Positions 21,601 through 33,399 of a DNA stretch of 64,000 nucleotides are shown one piece after another. Position 1 is the first letter of the stretch. Each line of letters opens with the position of its first letter. Location: the NCBI GenBank assembly GCA_002007465.1, contig LNAC01000279.1:1996463-2060462 (forward strand), in the 5' to 3' direction. The notes under the pieces were generated by a model. The model was given only the letters and a program-made list of their open reading frames with translations, was not told the DNA's origin and ran no database searches. Origin of the DNA: Ailurus styani. Taxonomy: Eukaryota > Chordata > Mammalia > Carnivora > Ailuridae. Both the position numbers and the translations under genes were made by a program.

Positions 21601-22520
21601 AGACCACAGGGTTAGAGGTTGAGCCTGGACACCAGTGTGTCTGATGGGTCCTGGTTCTGGAAACATGTGAACTTGGGAATGCGGCCAGAGCTAGTGTGTG
21701 GAACATTCTCCAAACCTGACAGCTCATGTAAAATCAAAGAAACCTTGGCAAAGGTTTCCCTGAATTTGATTATCCTGGAAATGGGCTCAACGTCATCAGG
21801 AAAGAAGCTTTTGTATAAATGATTAGAAGCAAATTTTGATCAACCATACAATAGGAGAGTCTGAATTAGCTTCGTATTCTCTTTATAAGAGATGTTTTTT
21901 TTAATAGGAAACGCTACAACATGATGACATCATTGCCCCATGAATAGACAACCTCAGGATCCAGTTGAAAGAGAGAAAAAAAGGGAGTTAGACAGGTTCG
22001 TCAAGAGACTGATAATTTTTCTTGATTTTGTCATGTATATGGAATTTAAAATATGATCCTTTGCTATGATTTCTTTTCTCATTCCAAATAGGCACTTTTG
22101 CACCTACATTTTGTGGTTATAATTTTGTATTCTTTTTCTTGGAATGGTGCCCCAAAATGTGGAAGCTTCAGGCCCACGAAACCTGGATCTGCAGCTGTGC
22201 AGGCCCTGAGTGATACAGCAGAGTCAAGGAAGCTTCTGGAAGGGTGGAAGGTGGAATGAGACAAGAGGGTGTCGGGACGTCTGCAGGCAGCGGAGCCAGG
22301 GGCCCCGACTTGGCTGCTCCCCAAGGACACGAGGGCTCGAGTCCGTGCTGCCTGGGCTAATTTCTCTTCTCAAACAGAACGGGGACAAATCTTGCAGTCA
22401 CAGAGGGATGTTGCAAAGATTTAAACATTAAAATAAATGTCTGGTATTTTAATAATGAAATACATTTGAATTTTTAGGGAAAGATGCATTTTGAAGGATG
22501 GCAGATAAATGCTTTAGAAA
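21600..22520. other. AT-rich island in GC-rich surroundings
   Basis: About 0.9 kb is markedly AT-richer than both flanks, with TTTTTTTTAATAGG near 21896, TTTTGTATTCTTTTTCTTGG near 22122 and AATAAA-like strings near 22430. I do not recognise a repeat with confidence. The segment near 22120-22200 feels like an old dispersed repeat, and 22540 onward is L1M-like. It could be a mostly single-copy intergenic relic or a decayed L1. Confidence 0.35.
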
Positions 22521-22524
22521 AAAA

Positions 22525-22700
22525 AAGGACTTTATTCTTTAGAGCAGTTTTAGGCTCGCAGCAGAACTGAGTCCAGTCCTGCAATTTCTCCCGCCCCCTC
22601 CCACCCCACTGCAGTCCCCCCGCCCTGGGCACAGAGGCGCACTTGGCACAAGGAGATGAGAGAGACCGGTGGGCCTGCTGACGTCATCACCACGCAGACG
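22525..22700 (-). mobile_element. L1M 3'-UTR-like fragment, antisense
   Basis: 'actttattctttagagcagt' followed by 'tttaggctcgcagcagaact' at 22530-22569 matches a common antisense L1M 3' UTR phrase (AGAGCAGTTTTAGGTTCACAGCAAAATTGAG). Downstream pyrimidine-rich sequence fits the GC-drifted continuation. The match is short, so the extent is uncertain. Confidence 0.5.
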
Positions 22701-25700
22701 CCGCGGCTTACGTCAGGATCGCTCCTGGAGGTGCGAGCTCTGTGGGTTTGGGCGCAAGTCTCATGACCTGCGCCCACCCTCGCGGTACCAGACAGAACAG
22801 CCTCCCTGCCCCCAGATCCTCTGCCCTGCGCCTGCCCACCTGCCCCCACCCGCCGGCCAGATGCTGACCTCTTGGCTCCCCGCAGCGTTCAGAGTGTGCT
22901 TTTAAATGAAGCTCTTGATTGGAAAGTAATGAAAGAAGACAAGCACAGGAAAAACAAAACCCGGCGGTCCCTGGCACGCGCCCGGGGGTGGCGGGTGGGG
23001 TCTCTCTGCCGTGCCGTGCGGCCCAGGGCCACCCCCGCCTGACCCAGAGACCCCAGGACAGGAGTCTGGCCCCTGTCACAGCCCCCACAGCCCCCAGGAC
23101 AGCGTTTCCCTCCCAGGCGTCCCTAAACAGGGACGGGGTCGCTGGGCTCCATCCCGGCCCGGGCCAGCCCTGAGCACAAGGCCCACCTCCCCCGGGGCCA
23201 GAGCAGGCTTGGCGTCCCCCGCTCGGCATCGGTTGCGTCTTGGCCAATGGCCATGACCTCCCCGGGGGGCGCAGCAGCCCCCCCCAGACTGGTCAGACGG
23301 GGGCCACCCTGACCCTTGTCCCGCTGTACACGGTCTCCCCCTACCCCCGCCTCCGCCCCTTGGCTGTTACTCGGCCTTCAGTTGGCGGCGAGGCTGGCAC
23401 CAGGCCCGGGAAGGCCTCCATCCTCATGAATTATTCACGGGCGGACAGGATGCTGCCAGTTTCCGCGCAGCCCCCCAGGTGATTTTTCCGGCCTGGCCCT
23501 GCGCCCGCTGCCCTTGAGTGGCTCTCCGCTCGTGTCCAGGAGTGGGCGGTGGCCTAGGGCTCGGCTCGGCCAGGACAGGGCACCCAGCCCGGAGCCCCGC
23601 AGTGGGACGGGCGCCACCGGGTCCCCGCCGACAGGGAGGTGGGGGGCTCCCTTGTCTGCGGTCGGGGGTGAGCGCCCTGAGCAGTGCTCAACGGGACAGC
23701 AGGTGCCAGCGTGCCCCCGGGGGTGCCCTTCCAGCACGGCCCTCGCTCAGTCCGCCTGCCGGGTCACGCCGTAGGAGCGGAGACGCACGGGGTCTCGGGC
23801 AGCAGCTCTGCTTCCTGCCCACGGGGCTGTCCCCGGGGGTTGGCTTCGAGACCCCGGAGAAAGGCGCAGCGCCCACATGGGGCCGCCTCCCCACGGTCAC
23901 GGCCAAGGAAGCAGAGCCCCCCGGAGCTGGCAACGGCCCTCGGGGCACCCGCTCGGGCTGTGGGCTCTCTCCCCGTGTCCCCTCCAGCAGCCAAGCTGCC
24001 AGGTGGCCACGCCCGCCGCCCACACCCCTGGGGCCCAGCCCCCCCTCCCCGCCCCGGCTAGGAGCAGGAGCCCCGGCCCACTCCTGCCGTGTGGGCTCGC
24101 TCGTCTCCCCGGACAGCCAGCCCTGCTGAGGATAGAGGCGAAGGGAGGCACAGAGCATGGGGGGAGACAGCGCCCCTTCCACCCCCGCCAAGGGCAGGTT
24201 CTCGGTGGGGGTGTCCCCTCTCGGTGTGGGACTCCCTGCTGAACAGGGGCTCGCTGACTCCCTCGGGGCCAGCCGCCGAGCTGGGGACAAAATCCAGTGA
24301 TCTCCCAGCCATGCCCCCAGGAGCGTCCACAACCCTCAGGAAGCAGGTGGCCTCGTCCTTGACCCAAGCAGATTGGGTGCTTTGAGCATGCGGAGTGTCT
24401 CCATCCACCTGTGACATGGCCCCCAGGGGGGCTGCTCCCTTTCCAGGCTCCTCTTTCCAGCAGGTCACAGGGAAGGGGCCCCTCAGGCTGCGGGAAGCTG
24501 ACCTGTCCTGAGCCACCCGTTTGCCTCTCTCATCCGGACGTGGGAACGCAGGGAGGTCGCCTGCGTGTCGCACCTTCGCGGACCCCTTTGTAACAACCCA
24601 CCCCAGTCCTGCCGTGGCGGGGACCTGGGACAGGCCAGCAGACTTGGGGGGCTTTCTCTGGGGCCCCTGGCCTGATGTAGCACGGGGGTCCCCGGGCACC
24701 TCCGCCCCGCCGCTGTCCAGGCCCGCCGCTGGGGACACCCATTCTGCTCGGTCACTGTTGGATGGAAAGTGTTCAATCAGAGTGCGATGCGGGGGAGGGG
24801 GCAGGGAAGTGGGCTCGGATCAGGCGTCCTAAGCCCGTGTCCATTCCTGATCCTGCACCTGCTGCCGACAGAGACACAGCAGGGGGACCCCTGCGCCCAC
24901 CCTTGCTGAGCTGTGGGGGCTCCTAAATCAGAAACGAGGTCTGGCAGGTCCCCGACCCCGGGCCTGAGAACAGGACGGTGGGCCCGGGGCCTGTGAGCCG
25001 GGAAGTGATTCGAGGACACAGCGGCCAGGCCGGGCGCCCAGGGCAGGTCAGTGCCACGCCTGGGGCTCAGGGCGACCGCGGAGGGCGGCAGCCCCTCGGC
25101 CCGCATCTGAGTCCTCCGCTGTCCTCAAGGGGCGCGGCCCGCACCACAGACTGTGGGGCCGTCCTGGGCCTGCTCTACCGCGAGCACAGTCCCGAGGGGG
25201 GCTTCCCTGAAGGACACACAACACGCAAAGCCAAGGAAACCGGGAAGAGCTTCTTCCCTCTCCAGAGGACCTCGGTTTTCTTTTTTCCAGAAAAGAACAC
25301 CTGTAGTTTGCCAGAAGCCCCAGTAGCCACTTCCCCAAGTGCACTGAGTGTGGGATTCATTTTTCTCAGAGGCCACATCGGAGGAACTTGTCCAGGGATC
25401 AGATGAAGGACGCTCTCGTGACCCGGCAGCCCCCAAGGGCAGCGCGCGGCGGGCCGGCAGCGAGGAGCCGAGGCGGCTGCCCAGGGTCCGTGAGTGGCAC
25501 GGCCGTGGCCACAAGGAAGCAGCAGATGGGCGGGAAGGGAAGGGGGGGCTGCCGCATCGAGGCGGCGAGTGACGCTGGGAGAGGCTCACCGAGCCACTGA
25601 CGATGGGGGAGGTGACGCCCCTGGGACGGCGGACGGGACGCATCGTCGAACGGGACACGGAGGGAAGGAGAGGGGTCGTGAGAGACCACGCACAGAGAGA

Positions 25701-27169
25701 AATCCCCGAGGACATCTTTCCCTTGGGAAACAAGCCGACCTCTGCAAGCTGAGTCTTGGCAGTGATTCAGCTCCACACGGAGCCTAAATTAAGCAGCGCG
25801 CGGACTCACCAGGGCGGGTGACATCTGGTCACCACCGCAGTCCCTCACCCGCGGGGTCCCACGCGGCAGGGCCCGTCTCCCCCAGGGAAGACAACGGACG
25901 GTTTGGGACCGACTCCGGAGCTCGATGCCCAGGGCCGGGAATCGGGGACCCCTCTGCTCCTGGGAGGGACAGAAAGGGGAGCTGCGCTCCGTCCGGCTGT
26001 CTGGAACGTTCTCCCAACCGCGGGCAGCGGTCTGGCCGGCGCGGCTGGAGACCTTTCATGTGGTGACGAGCAGATCAACGCTGCCTCTGGCACGGTGACC
26101 CTTTTTGACCTTCCCTGTCCTCTCCCCACTCTTGCTAAAAAGTACCTGTATGTGTGATGTCACCTGAACCCACGTGGGACCTCTCCCCAGACGTCAGAAA
26201 CACGGAGGCCGTGAACCCAGCCGGGCCTGCTCCCCCGGGCCAGACCCTCCACTGTCCCGTCCTGCGGGGCAGGGCCACGGCCCAATCCGCGGTGACCGAG
26301 AGCACCCTCCCCGGTTAGGGGACTCACCGAGCACGGAGAGCACGCTGCGCGGGCACAGGTGTCTGCAGACGCGTGCGGGCCTTTCCAAAGACCAGCTCTA
26401 CCCTTCACGTCTGCGGGGGCAGGGCGGGGGGCGGGGGGATCAGGGCATCGGGGACTCCATCCTCACACTGGCTGCGCTGTCTGCGGGCGTCCCGATGGCC
26501 TGTGCGGATCGCTTCTGGGGCCCGCAGAGCCCTCTGCGGGTGTGCGAGCCACTGTGGGGGCCCCGGAAGGTTGGGGTGTGCGGGCAGCCCTCTGCAAGGG
26601 TCGCGGGGCCGGGTGCACGGGGCACGCACCGGGACGGCTTCCCCAGATCTCTGTCCAGAAGCCGCGGTTCTGATCCCAGGGGCTGCCCTCGGGCCCCCAC
26701 TTCCGGGTCCTGCTCTCTGCCCCCCGTGAAGGGAGCCGCTCCAGCCCCAGGAATCTTTTGCAAATGCCAGTCTCCCTGAGTGACACCACGTCGAAGGAGA
26801 AGCGGAGTGAACCCAGAGCCACGGGCAGATGCTGTCAGGGGCGCTGAGGTCGTGAGAGTCCCGCCAGGAACAGGATGCTGTCGCGGCTTCCCATGAGGTC
26901 CGGGGTGCCGCGGGCCCACTGCTTCCCCTCACCGCTGTCTGTTCTTCTGTGCACTGACATCCAGGTGGTAATACCCTCCTTCCTGGGGGCCGGGGAGGGG
27001 GCGACCCGGCAGCTCCCAAGGCAGCCGGGATCGATCACGCCGGCTGGGGTGACCCCCTGTGAGGCTGTGTGTGCCGTTGGTGCCCCACACACCCCTTCTC
27101 CCGGCCTTGGCACCCACCCCAGCGGTGAGCTGCGAGGGCTTGGGGGGGGGCTGCAGCTCTGTAGGGGGG
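22701..27169. other. 4.5 kb of GC-rich DNA without a recognised gene
   Basis: No repeat, RNA gene or exon was supported. Stop-poor frames overlap on both strands throughout (for example 23688-24332 minus against 23518-24129 plus). Confidence 0.45.
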
Positions 27170-27303
27170 GTCCTCCCTGGGGACACCTCACAGACCGAGC
27201 CCCATGGGGCTGGAGTCCTCCCCGGGGACACCTCACGGACCGAGCCCCACGGGGCGGGGTCCTCCCCGGGGACACCTCACGGACTGAGCCCCACGGGGTG
27301 GGG
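27170..27303. repeat. Minisatellite, about three copies of a 44-45 bp unit
   Basis: Units begin at 27170, 27215 and 27259. Each has the order GTCCTCC..GGGGACACCTCA, then C.GAC.GAGCCCCA.GGGG. Copies differ at only a few positions. It is GC-rich and tandem, without spacer sequence, so it is a variable-number repeat rather than a CRISPR array. Confidence 0.9.
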
Positions 27304-27382
27304 AACAGGTTGAATTTCCTCTCCAGTCAACATCCTACCGTCTCCCCTGTCCTGTCTCCCTCTCTGCCTTCCCCATGAGGTT

Positions 27383-27720
27383 TGCATAAGGAAACCCAAA
27401 CTGGGGGCTTACACAATAGAGCCTCTTTTTCTCAGGATCTAGAGGCTGAAGTCCAAGGTCAAGGTGCTGAGGGGGCTGATTTCTGAGAAGCCCTCCCTCC
27501 TGGGCTCACAGATGCCCGTCTGCTGGCCGAGTCCTCACCTGGGCATTTCTCTGGGTGTCCTAATCATCTCTTCCTATAAGGACACCCTAATGTTTCCATG
27601 TTACCCTAATCACCTCTTTAAAGACCTTGTCTCCAAATAAATTCCTGAGGTCCTTGAACTTGGGACTTCAGCACATGAATTTGGAAGACCTAATTCACCG
27701 TAAAACGTTCTGTGCTCAGC
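27383..27720 (-). mobile_element. MLT1-like LTR, antisense
   Basis: Plus-strand phrases in order are 'ctagaggctgaagtccaagg' (27440), 'ttcctataaggacaccctaa' (27572), 'cacctctttaaagaccttgt' (27611), 'ctccaaataaattcctgagg' (27631) and 'ttcagcacatgaatttggaa' (27667). These match the reverse complement of a MaLR LTR of the MLT1 type. It is an old solitary LTR with no internal genes seen. Confidence 0.7.
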
Positions 27721-28694
27721 CTCCCCATAAATCGCCATCACCAACTCTGGCCCAGGCTTTGCTTCTGGGGAGGCTGGCCTGAGCCAGGTCCCACCGAGCG
27801 GCCTGCTCCTCAAAGACAGGAGGTAAGACTGTGTACCGCTTGCTCCCAGCGGCCTCACGTGGGAGGGCCGTACGCCGTGGGCGCTCCCAGGGACAGGGTG
27901 AGCAGGAAGCCGGTGCTTGAGCCTGGGACGGGCCTCGCTCATGCCTCTAAGGATTTTTAGATGGTCTTCGTTCGCGGCATGCCCCACGTGTCCTTTCGTC
28001 AGATTTTTTCCAATAACCAGGATCTTCTAATAAAATATGTCATCTGCACTTAAATTCGGTTGAAAGGCACGATCTCTTATTCCCGGGAGCTCCTAGGGAC
28101 ACGGGGATCCCACGTTGCAAGAATGCAAACGCACGGGTGTGCAGCTTTGACCCTGGCCTCTTCCTGGGGCAGGCTGGGAGCCCCTCCGTGGGCCGGGGCT
28201 CTTCGGCTGTTTGCGCCTCAGCCAAGGTCGGCGGGAGCACGTCTCCGGGTGGCTCCCAGCCCAGAGCCGACAACACGTGGAGCAACAAATGGTTTAATTA
28301 ACCTCACCACTTTCCCATCTGTGATGCCGCGCTCAGAACGCTTGCCACCGGAGGCCATGAAGACAGGTGCATCTGTTTCTGAAAAATCTCCGTGCCCAGG
28401 AAGGGAAATACCGGAGCTCCGTCGCCACGCCAGCAAGAACGGAGACAGCACGGACCTCCGGGCGCAGGCGGCGTGTCTCCCCTTGTCCCGTGGGCCCAGC
28501 GGCAGGACACCCGGGGGGGGGAAACCGTGCCCCCATGTGACAGAGAGCCCCACGCTGCCCCTTCCCGCGTGCGGCGCAGACGCTGAGCGCACCTGCCATC
28601 CCTCCGCAAACTGAAGGTTATGTGTAGACGTTCCGTGTCCTTACAGGCGTGTCCCCAAAGGCAGCCGGGGCTCACGTGGGATCCATCGCTAATT
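27721..28694. other. No gene recognised
   Basis: Unique-looking sequence with an AATAAA string at about 28030, which lacks other 3'-end features, and a run of nine G at 28512-28520. Open frames overlap on both strands. Confidence 0.4.
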
Positions 28695-29015
28695 TTCCAA
28701 GTTCAGGCATATTTGACAAACAGCAATGACCTATAGTTGAGGCAAACGATTTGACTGGGTGGTCCTGTACCCTGTGGAGTAAGAAACCACGGTCCGGTGA
28801 AGGAACACATGGGTCCATTCAAATAGGTCCCCTCTCTCTCTTTCTTTCATCTTTTTTGCGAAAACACTTAAAATTGACCTTCTTTGCAGATTTCCAGGGT
28901 ACAGCTGGTTGACTACGGTCGGGGGGCTATGCATCAGGTCTCTGGAACCCACTCACCCCGCGTGACTGAAACTCTGTCCCTTTGACCACCCCGCTTCCTC
29001 CCCGAAGCCCCTCTG
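28695..29015 (-). mobile_element. L1M 3'-UTR fragment, antisense
   Basis: Phrases 'aggcatatttgacaaacagc' (28706), 'aaaacacttaaaattgacct' (28861), 'gcagatttccagggtacagc' (28886), 'ggttgactacggtcgggggg' (28907) and 'gactgaaactctgtcccttt' (28963) follow the antisense L1M 3' UTR order. Substitutions are mainly toward G and C. The right edge fades into CpG-rich DNA. Confidence 0.6.
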
Positions 29016-29390
29016 GCTGTACACGGCGGCGGCAGCACCCGAGGCCGAGGCCCGGAGCCCACGGGGTAGCCGTGGGGTGGGGGTGCAGAACGTGGGCTCC
29101 GGCACGGGGGCGGCAGGGGCAGCTGCGGGGGCTTGTAGTGGTTTGCGGTGGTGATGAGGGCCGCCGGTCTGCCTTTCTCCCACAGGGAGGTCGTGCCGAG
29201 GCCGTGTGCCAGCCTGGGCCGGGGGGCGGCGGGGACAAACGGGCTGGGCTCTGCTGCATGGCCGTCCTCCGGGCTCTGCGGCTCCTCTGTTGTACCGCAG
29301 GCCTCCCAGAGCGGGTTCTGTGGGGACACAGCCTCACCTGCCGGTCTGCCTCCCGCCACCACCCCCTCACTCACTTCTCTGCAGGCCAGT

Positions 29391-29600
29391 TCTTTCTTCT
29401 TCTTGAGAGAGACCAGGCGAGCGAGCAGGGGAGGGGCAGAGCGGGGGGTGGGGAGAGAGAGAGAGAGAGAGAATCCTAAGCAGCCTCCATGTCCATCTCG
29501 GAGCCTGATGTGGGGCTGTGTCCCAGGACCCTGAGATCATGACCTGAGTCGAAATCCAGAGTTGGATGCTTAACAGACAGAGCTCCCCGAGAGCCCCGGG
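29391..29600 (-). mobile_element. Older CAN-SINE, antisense
   Basis: The order is a T-rich left edge, a purine-rich GAGAGAGACCAGGCGAGCG segment, a GA microsatellite (29454-29472), 'cccaggaccctgagatcatg' (29522-29541), 'agttggatgcttaacagaca' (29560-29579) and a decayed tRNA-like head. The 'GTTAAGCATCCAACTCT' wording on the minus strand marks an older subfamily than the copies at 14.4, 41.0, 58.4 and 59.6 kb. Confidence 0.8.
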
Positions 29601-30958
29601 TGAGTTATTTCTTAAATGAGCAACTTGTCTGCGTGCTTGGTGGTGACTTGCTGGTGTTGCAACCCCCTTGTTTGGGGACAGAGACCAGTTCCTATGAGGG
29701 GCCCTGTACCTGCCACTCTATGGTCTGGGCTAGGAGAGACGCGTGCTGCTGAAGAAACTTCTGGAGGGTAAATTTCAGTCTTCGAGATGCATGGTCTGTT
29801 GGCTGCGTCTACACGGCAGAGCCGATGCATTCGCACCCAGAGTCAGGTCCCCCCGAGCTGAGGTCAGAAGCACACTGCGGGCTCGAGGGCAGTTGGCTAA
29901 TTCCTGGGAGTGACAGCCCCCCCCCACCCCATCCAGGTCCAGCTGCCCCTCTGAAGTGTGTGCCCAGGGTCGGGGGGTGGGGTCCGGACCCCTGGTCCCC
30001 AGAGTCAGCTGTAGGATCTGTCTGTGCCCACCGAGGAGGCCACCAGCAGGTGTCACAGAGGGCCTGGGCACAAGGCCCCCCTGCCCCGCCGTGCTGGCCA
30101 CAAGGTGCGCGGGGCATGGACGGGGCTCTGAGCTGGGAACAAGCAAGTCAGGACCTATAGGGAGAGGTCTCTGGAGCGGTGTTCGTGTGGGCCCATCCAC
30201 AAGGCTTCAACCAAAGTTTTCAGCCAAGACACACCCAAAGATAATCCAGGCAAGATGCACATGCTTTCGAAATGAAAGAATACACAGTCCCATTTCTTTA
30301 AGGCATGGTGGTCAGTCTGTGATCTGGACCTCCCTCAGGAGCCCACGGCAGGGCACGGAGCCAGCCCACCCTTCCTCTCCCGCGGTGCCTCCTCTCCACT
30401 GTCGTCCCCCACTGCTGACCGATGGGTGTGGGCACATCTGCTCCCGGCCACCCTGGGTCCTGTCCCTGGGGGCATCTTCACACGGCTCAGATGGGCTCCC
30501 AGCAGACTCCTCCGGGCTGGGGGGCGGGGCAGCCTGGACAGGCCGGGAAGGAGCGGTGCAGGCTGCTCTGACCACCGGGGTCCCTCGTGGCCAGCGTGTG
30601 GCTTTGAAGTGGGCCCCTGCCAGCCCGTCGTCAGGAACGCCCACTCCTGCAGCAACTGCTCATTACAGCAAATAAGCAGGTGCTCTTGCCAGCCCCTGGC
30701 CGACCTCCCTGGCCTCCAGGCTGGTGAGAGCCTCCTTCGCTGGCGCCCCTAAGAGCAGCAAGGCCGTGGGCCCTGGGGTCCGGGGGCCTTGGGACCCAGC
30801 ACCCTGGGTTTACAGGGGCCGGGACTTGTCCTCACACTCCCGGGGTCCTGCCTGCCCACCTCCACCCACCTCGAGTGCCAGGGTCTTACTCCAGTTGAAT
30901 TCCTCAAATAGCACCTTTCTATGCATACTTAGTGTAGTGCTTTAAAACTCGGAGGCAC
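29601..30958. other. No gene recognised
   Basis: GC-rich sequence with no supported exon, RNA gene or named repeat. A plus frame at 29956-30675 is compositional. Confidence 0.4.
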
Positions 30959-31100
30959 GGGGCACCTGGTGGCTCAGTTGGTTAAGCATCCAACTCTTGG
31001 TCTCAGCTCAGCGCTTGATCTCGGCGTCGTGAGTTCAAGCCCCATGCTGGGCTCCACGCCGGGCCTGGAGCCTATTTAAAAAAAAAAATTAAAAATCAAA
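30959..31100 (+). mobile_element. Older CAN-SINE, 3'-shortened
   Basis: The head GGGGCACCTGGTGGCTCAGT is followed by 'tggttaagcatccaactctt', 'ttgatctcggcgtcgtgagt' and 'caagccccatgctgggctcc', then a direct jump to an A-rich tail at about 31075. The usual CT-rich body is missing, so this is a short form of an older subfamily. Confidence 0.9.
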
Positions 31101-32649
31101 CATCTAAAGGCACAACGGGGTACATCCTGAGTGAGGTCCCTCACCCCCCACCCCGCCAGGAATGTGGCTCTTGGACGTGCGTTTCCCATCGTTCGTGAGC
31201 AAACGGGGGTGGGGGAGGAGGAGCCAATGGGCACACATATTGTGTCACCCTCTTATTCAGAGGCATGGCATGCCCTTCTGTTTTTCTAGGCAGCATTGCG
31301 TCCCGCCATCTCCATTGCAAAGTGATTCATAACAAGCCTGGATAGTTAGGTCCAGCCCACGAGCGGCCCATTAAGAACAATGCCTGTGCACGTGGGAGTG
31401 GGGGCCTGCAGGGCAGGGGCGGGGTGGGGCGGGGACGGGACGGCGCAGGTGCACGTGCTTACATCAGCCTCGCGGACAGCTGGTGGCCGTGCCCGGGTGG
31501 GGCCGGGTGGCCCGGGCCCTGGCTCTGCTTGCCTGCGGATCCGGGCTGTGCTCAGCGTCCCGTAGGAACCCCAGCTGGTCCAGCTGTTCCGACAGAGGGA
31601 CATCAGCCCTGGGGACTGGCCACCAGGGTGCGGGAGCAGCAGACAGGAGCGGGTGGGCTTGGAGGACGGAAAGGCAGCAAGGTGTTCCCAGCAGCAGGCG
31701 CTACTCTAGGCCACGACCATGGCCACAGCCACGGCCACGGAGCCTGTGCCCTTGCTGGGCTATTAGAGCCGAGACGCCATTGGTTCTGGAAGTGCTGACG
31801 GTGGGGGGGGGGTGCACCCCGAACAGGGAGAGAGGCTCTCCTCATGGCCACGGACACCAGCTCAAGCAGGAAGCGTTGATGCTGGCTCCCCACGGTGAAG
31901 CCCGCGGCAGCTGGCAGCCTCGGCGCTTGGGAAGGGAGTCTGCGGCCACTGGCCCCGAGGGAACATGGCGTGGATGGGCACGAAGGGGGAGAAAGGCAGA
32001 GGGCGATGATGTGCAGGGGGTGGAAACCACATCCTTGCTACACTGTTGACCTTGGCCTGAGTGTGGATGGTCCTGCTGGCCCTGATCCTGCGCATTCTGG
32101 TTTCCCGAGGCTGCCTGGGCCTGTGCTGGCCCCAACACCCCGTGTCCACGCCCTGCCTTCCTCTGTCTCTTGCCCCTTCCCCGTCTCCCCAGTGCTGAGT
32201 CAGTCACTCCTTGTTCTGGGGTCCTTGTTCCCTGTTCAGGGAATCAGCCCGATCGATGGGGCGGGCAAAAGCAGTTCCATCTTTGACCCTTTCCTAGAAC
32301 CAGACATGCGCAGCCCTTTACCCAAGATTCGTTTCCGGGAACAAGAGGAATCCGTGCTGGAGCTGAAAGTCCCCTCGGGCAGGGGTGACAGAGATGGTGG
32401 GGGCCGTGGGAGAAAGGACTGGGGCTGAGGGCCAGTGTGTCGTGTCATACTGGGCTCCTCCCCAGGAGGAAAGGGGATCGGGCAGCTCGGCCCCTCCGTG
32501 ACCTGAGACGTGCGGGACCAGCCCCGGAGAACCTCCCCGCGGCCCCTGGGGAGAGACGACCAGAGATGCCCGTCTTCCTCCACGTGGGAACATCGGAGAG
32601 CATGTGGGCAGGCCGTGCAGACGTGGGATTCCTCCCTGGATGCCGTGGC
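31101..32649. other. No gene recognised
   Basis: GC-rich sequence. The block at 31717-31747 repeats CCA/CGG-rich words (GGCCACAGCCACGGCCACGG). No exon is supported. Confidence 0.4.
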
Positions 32650-32925
32650 TGGGGCTGCTGGAATGAAGGACACGGAGCTCTACAAACAGCGGACACGGAT
32701 CACTTAGTTCTGGAAGCCAGAAGTCCGAAACCAAGACATGGCAGGGTCGGTTCTTTCTGAGCTGGGGAGGGAGAATCTGGGGAGCAGATTCTCCCTCCCA
32801 AAGCAGGCATCCCCCTCACCCCACTGGCTTCTTTCTGGGTGTCTGCTGACCCCTTTGACACTCCCTGGCTCTGCCTGCGTCTTCGCATGCCGTGCTCCTT
32901 GGGTGCATGTGTGTCCAAACGCACC
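32650..32925 (-). mobile_element. MLT1-like LTR fragment, antisense
   Basis: 'cttagttctggaagccagaa' and 'gtccgaaaccaagacatggc' (32703-32742), then 'ggttctttctgagctgggga' and a late 'ctgcctgcgtcttcgcatgc' (32871-32890), follow the reverse complement of a MaLR LTR. The right end meets the palindrome at 32937. Confidence 0.5.
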
Positions 32926-32936
32926 CCTTTGACACC

Positions 32937-32974
32937 GGTCATGTTGGGGTAGGGACCCCTACCCCAACATGACC
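32937..32974. repeat. Nearly perfect 38-bp palindrome
   Basis: The left arm 32937-32954 (GGTCATGTTGGGGTAGGG) is the exact reverse complement of the right arm 32957-32974, with only AC between them. The 18-bp arms have no mismatch. It lies one base after a 13-bp word (acccctttgacac, 32923-32935) that also occurs at 32849-32861. It could form a hairpin or cruciform. It may come from template switching or, less interestingly, from a fold-back sequencing error. Confidence 0.97.
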
Positions 32975-33399
32975 TCATCGTGACAAATGACATCTGCGAC
33001 GACCCGATTTCTGAGGTACAATGGGCCAAGGCTTCAACAGAGGAAGGCTTTAGGGGAGAGGCAATTCAAGTCCTAACCATGCCCTTCATATGCAAAGAGC
33101 GTCTCAGAGTAAAAACAAAGAAGATCCAGTGACCATGATGTGCAAGACAGGAATAGGGACTTCCCAAGGAAGCAAATATCCGCAACCAACCGCAAAACAA
33201 AGGAGGACTGTTCTCCTTACCAGGAGCTAAACACAGATCACACCTCCCCACCGTGTGTCCCCTATGGAGCCAGTGAAGTCTCACATAACCCATAATCCTC
33301 CGGGCGGCCGAGTTTGAGCAAACACGCCAGCAACTTTGGTGGGCTTGGTCGACATGAACGCCCCGCCTGCAAACGTCCCTTTAATCCGGCGCTCCTGTC

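Noticed and set aside
27170..27303. Possible CRISPR-like repeat array
   Set aside because: The repeats abut with no unique spacers and the genome is mammalian. It is a minisatellite.
28026..28036. AATAAA-containing string as a polyadenylation signal
   Set aside because: No 3' UTR-like sequence upstream and no GT-rich element downstream that I can support.
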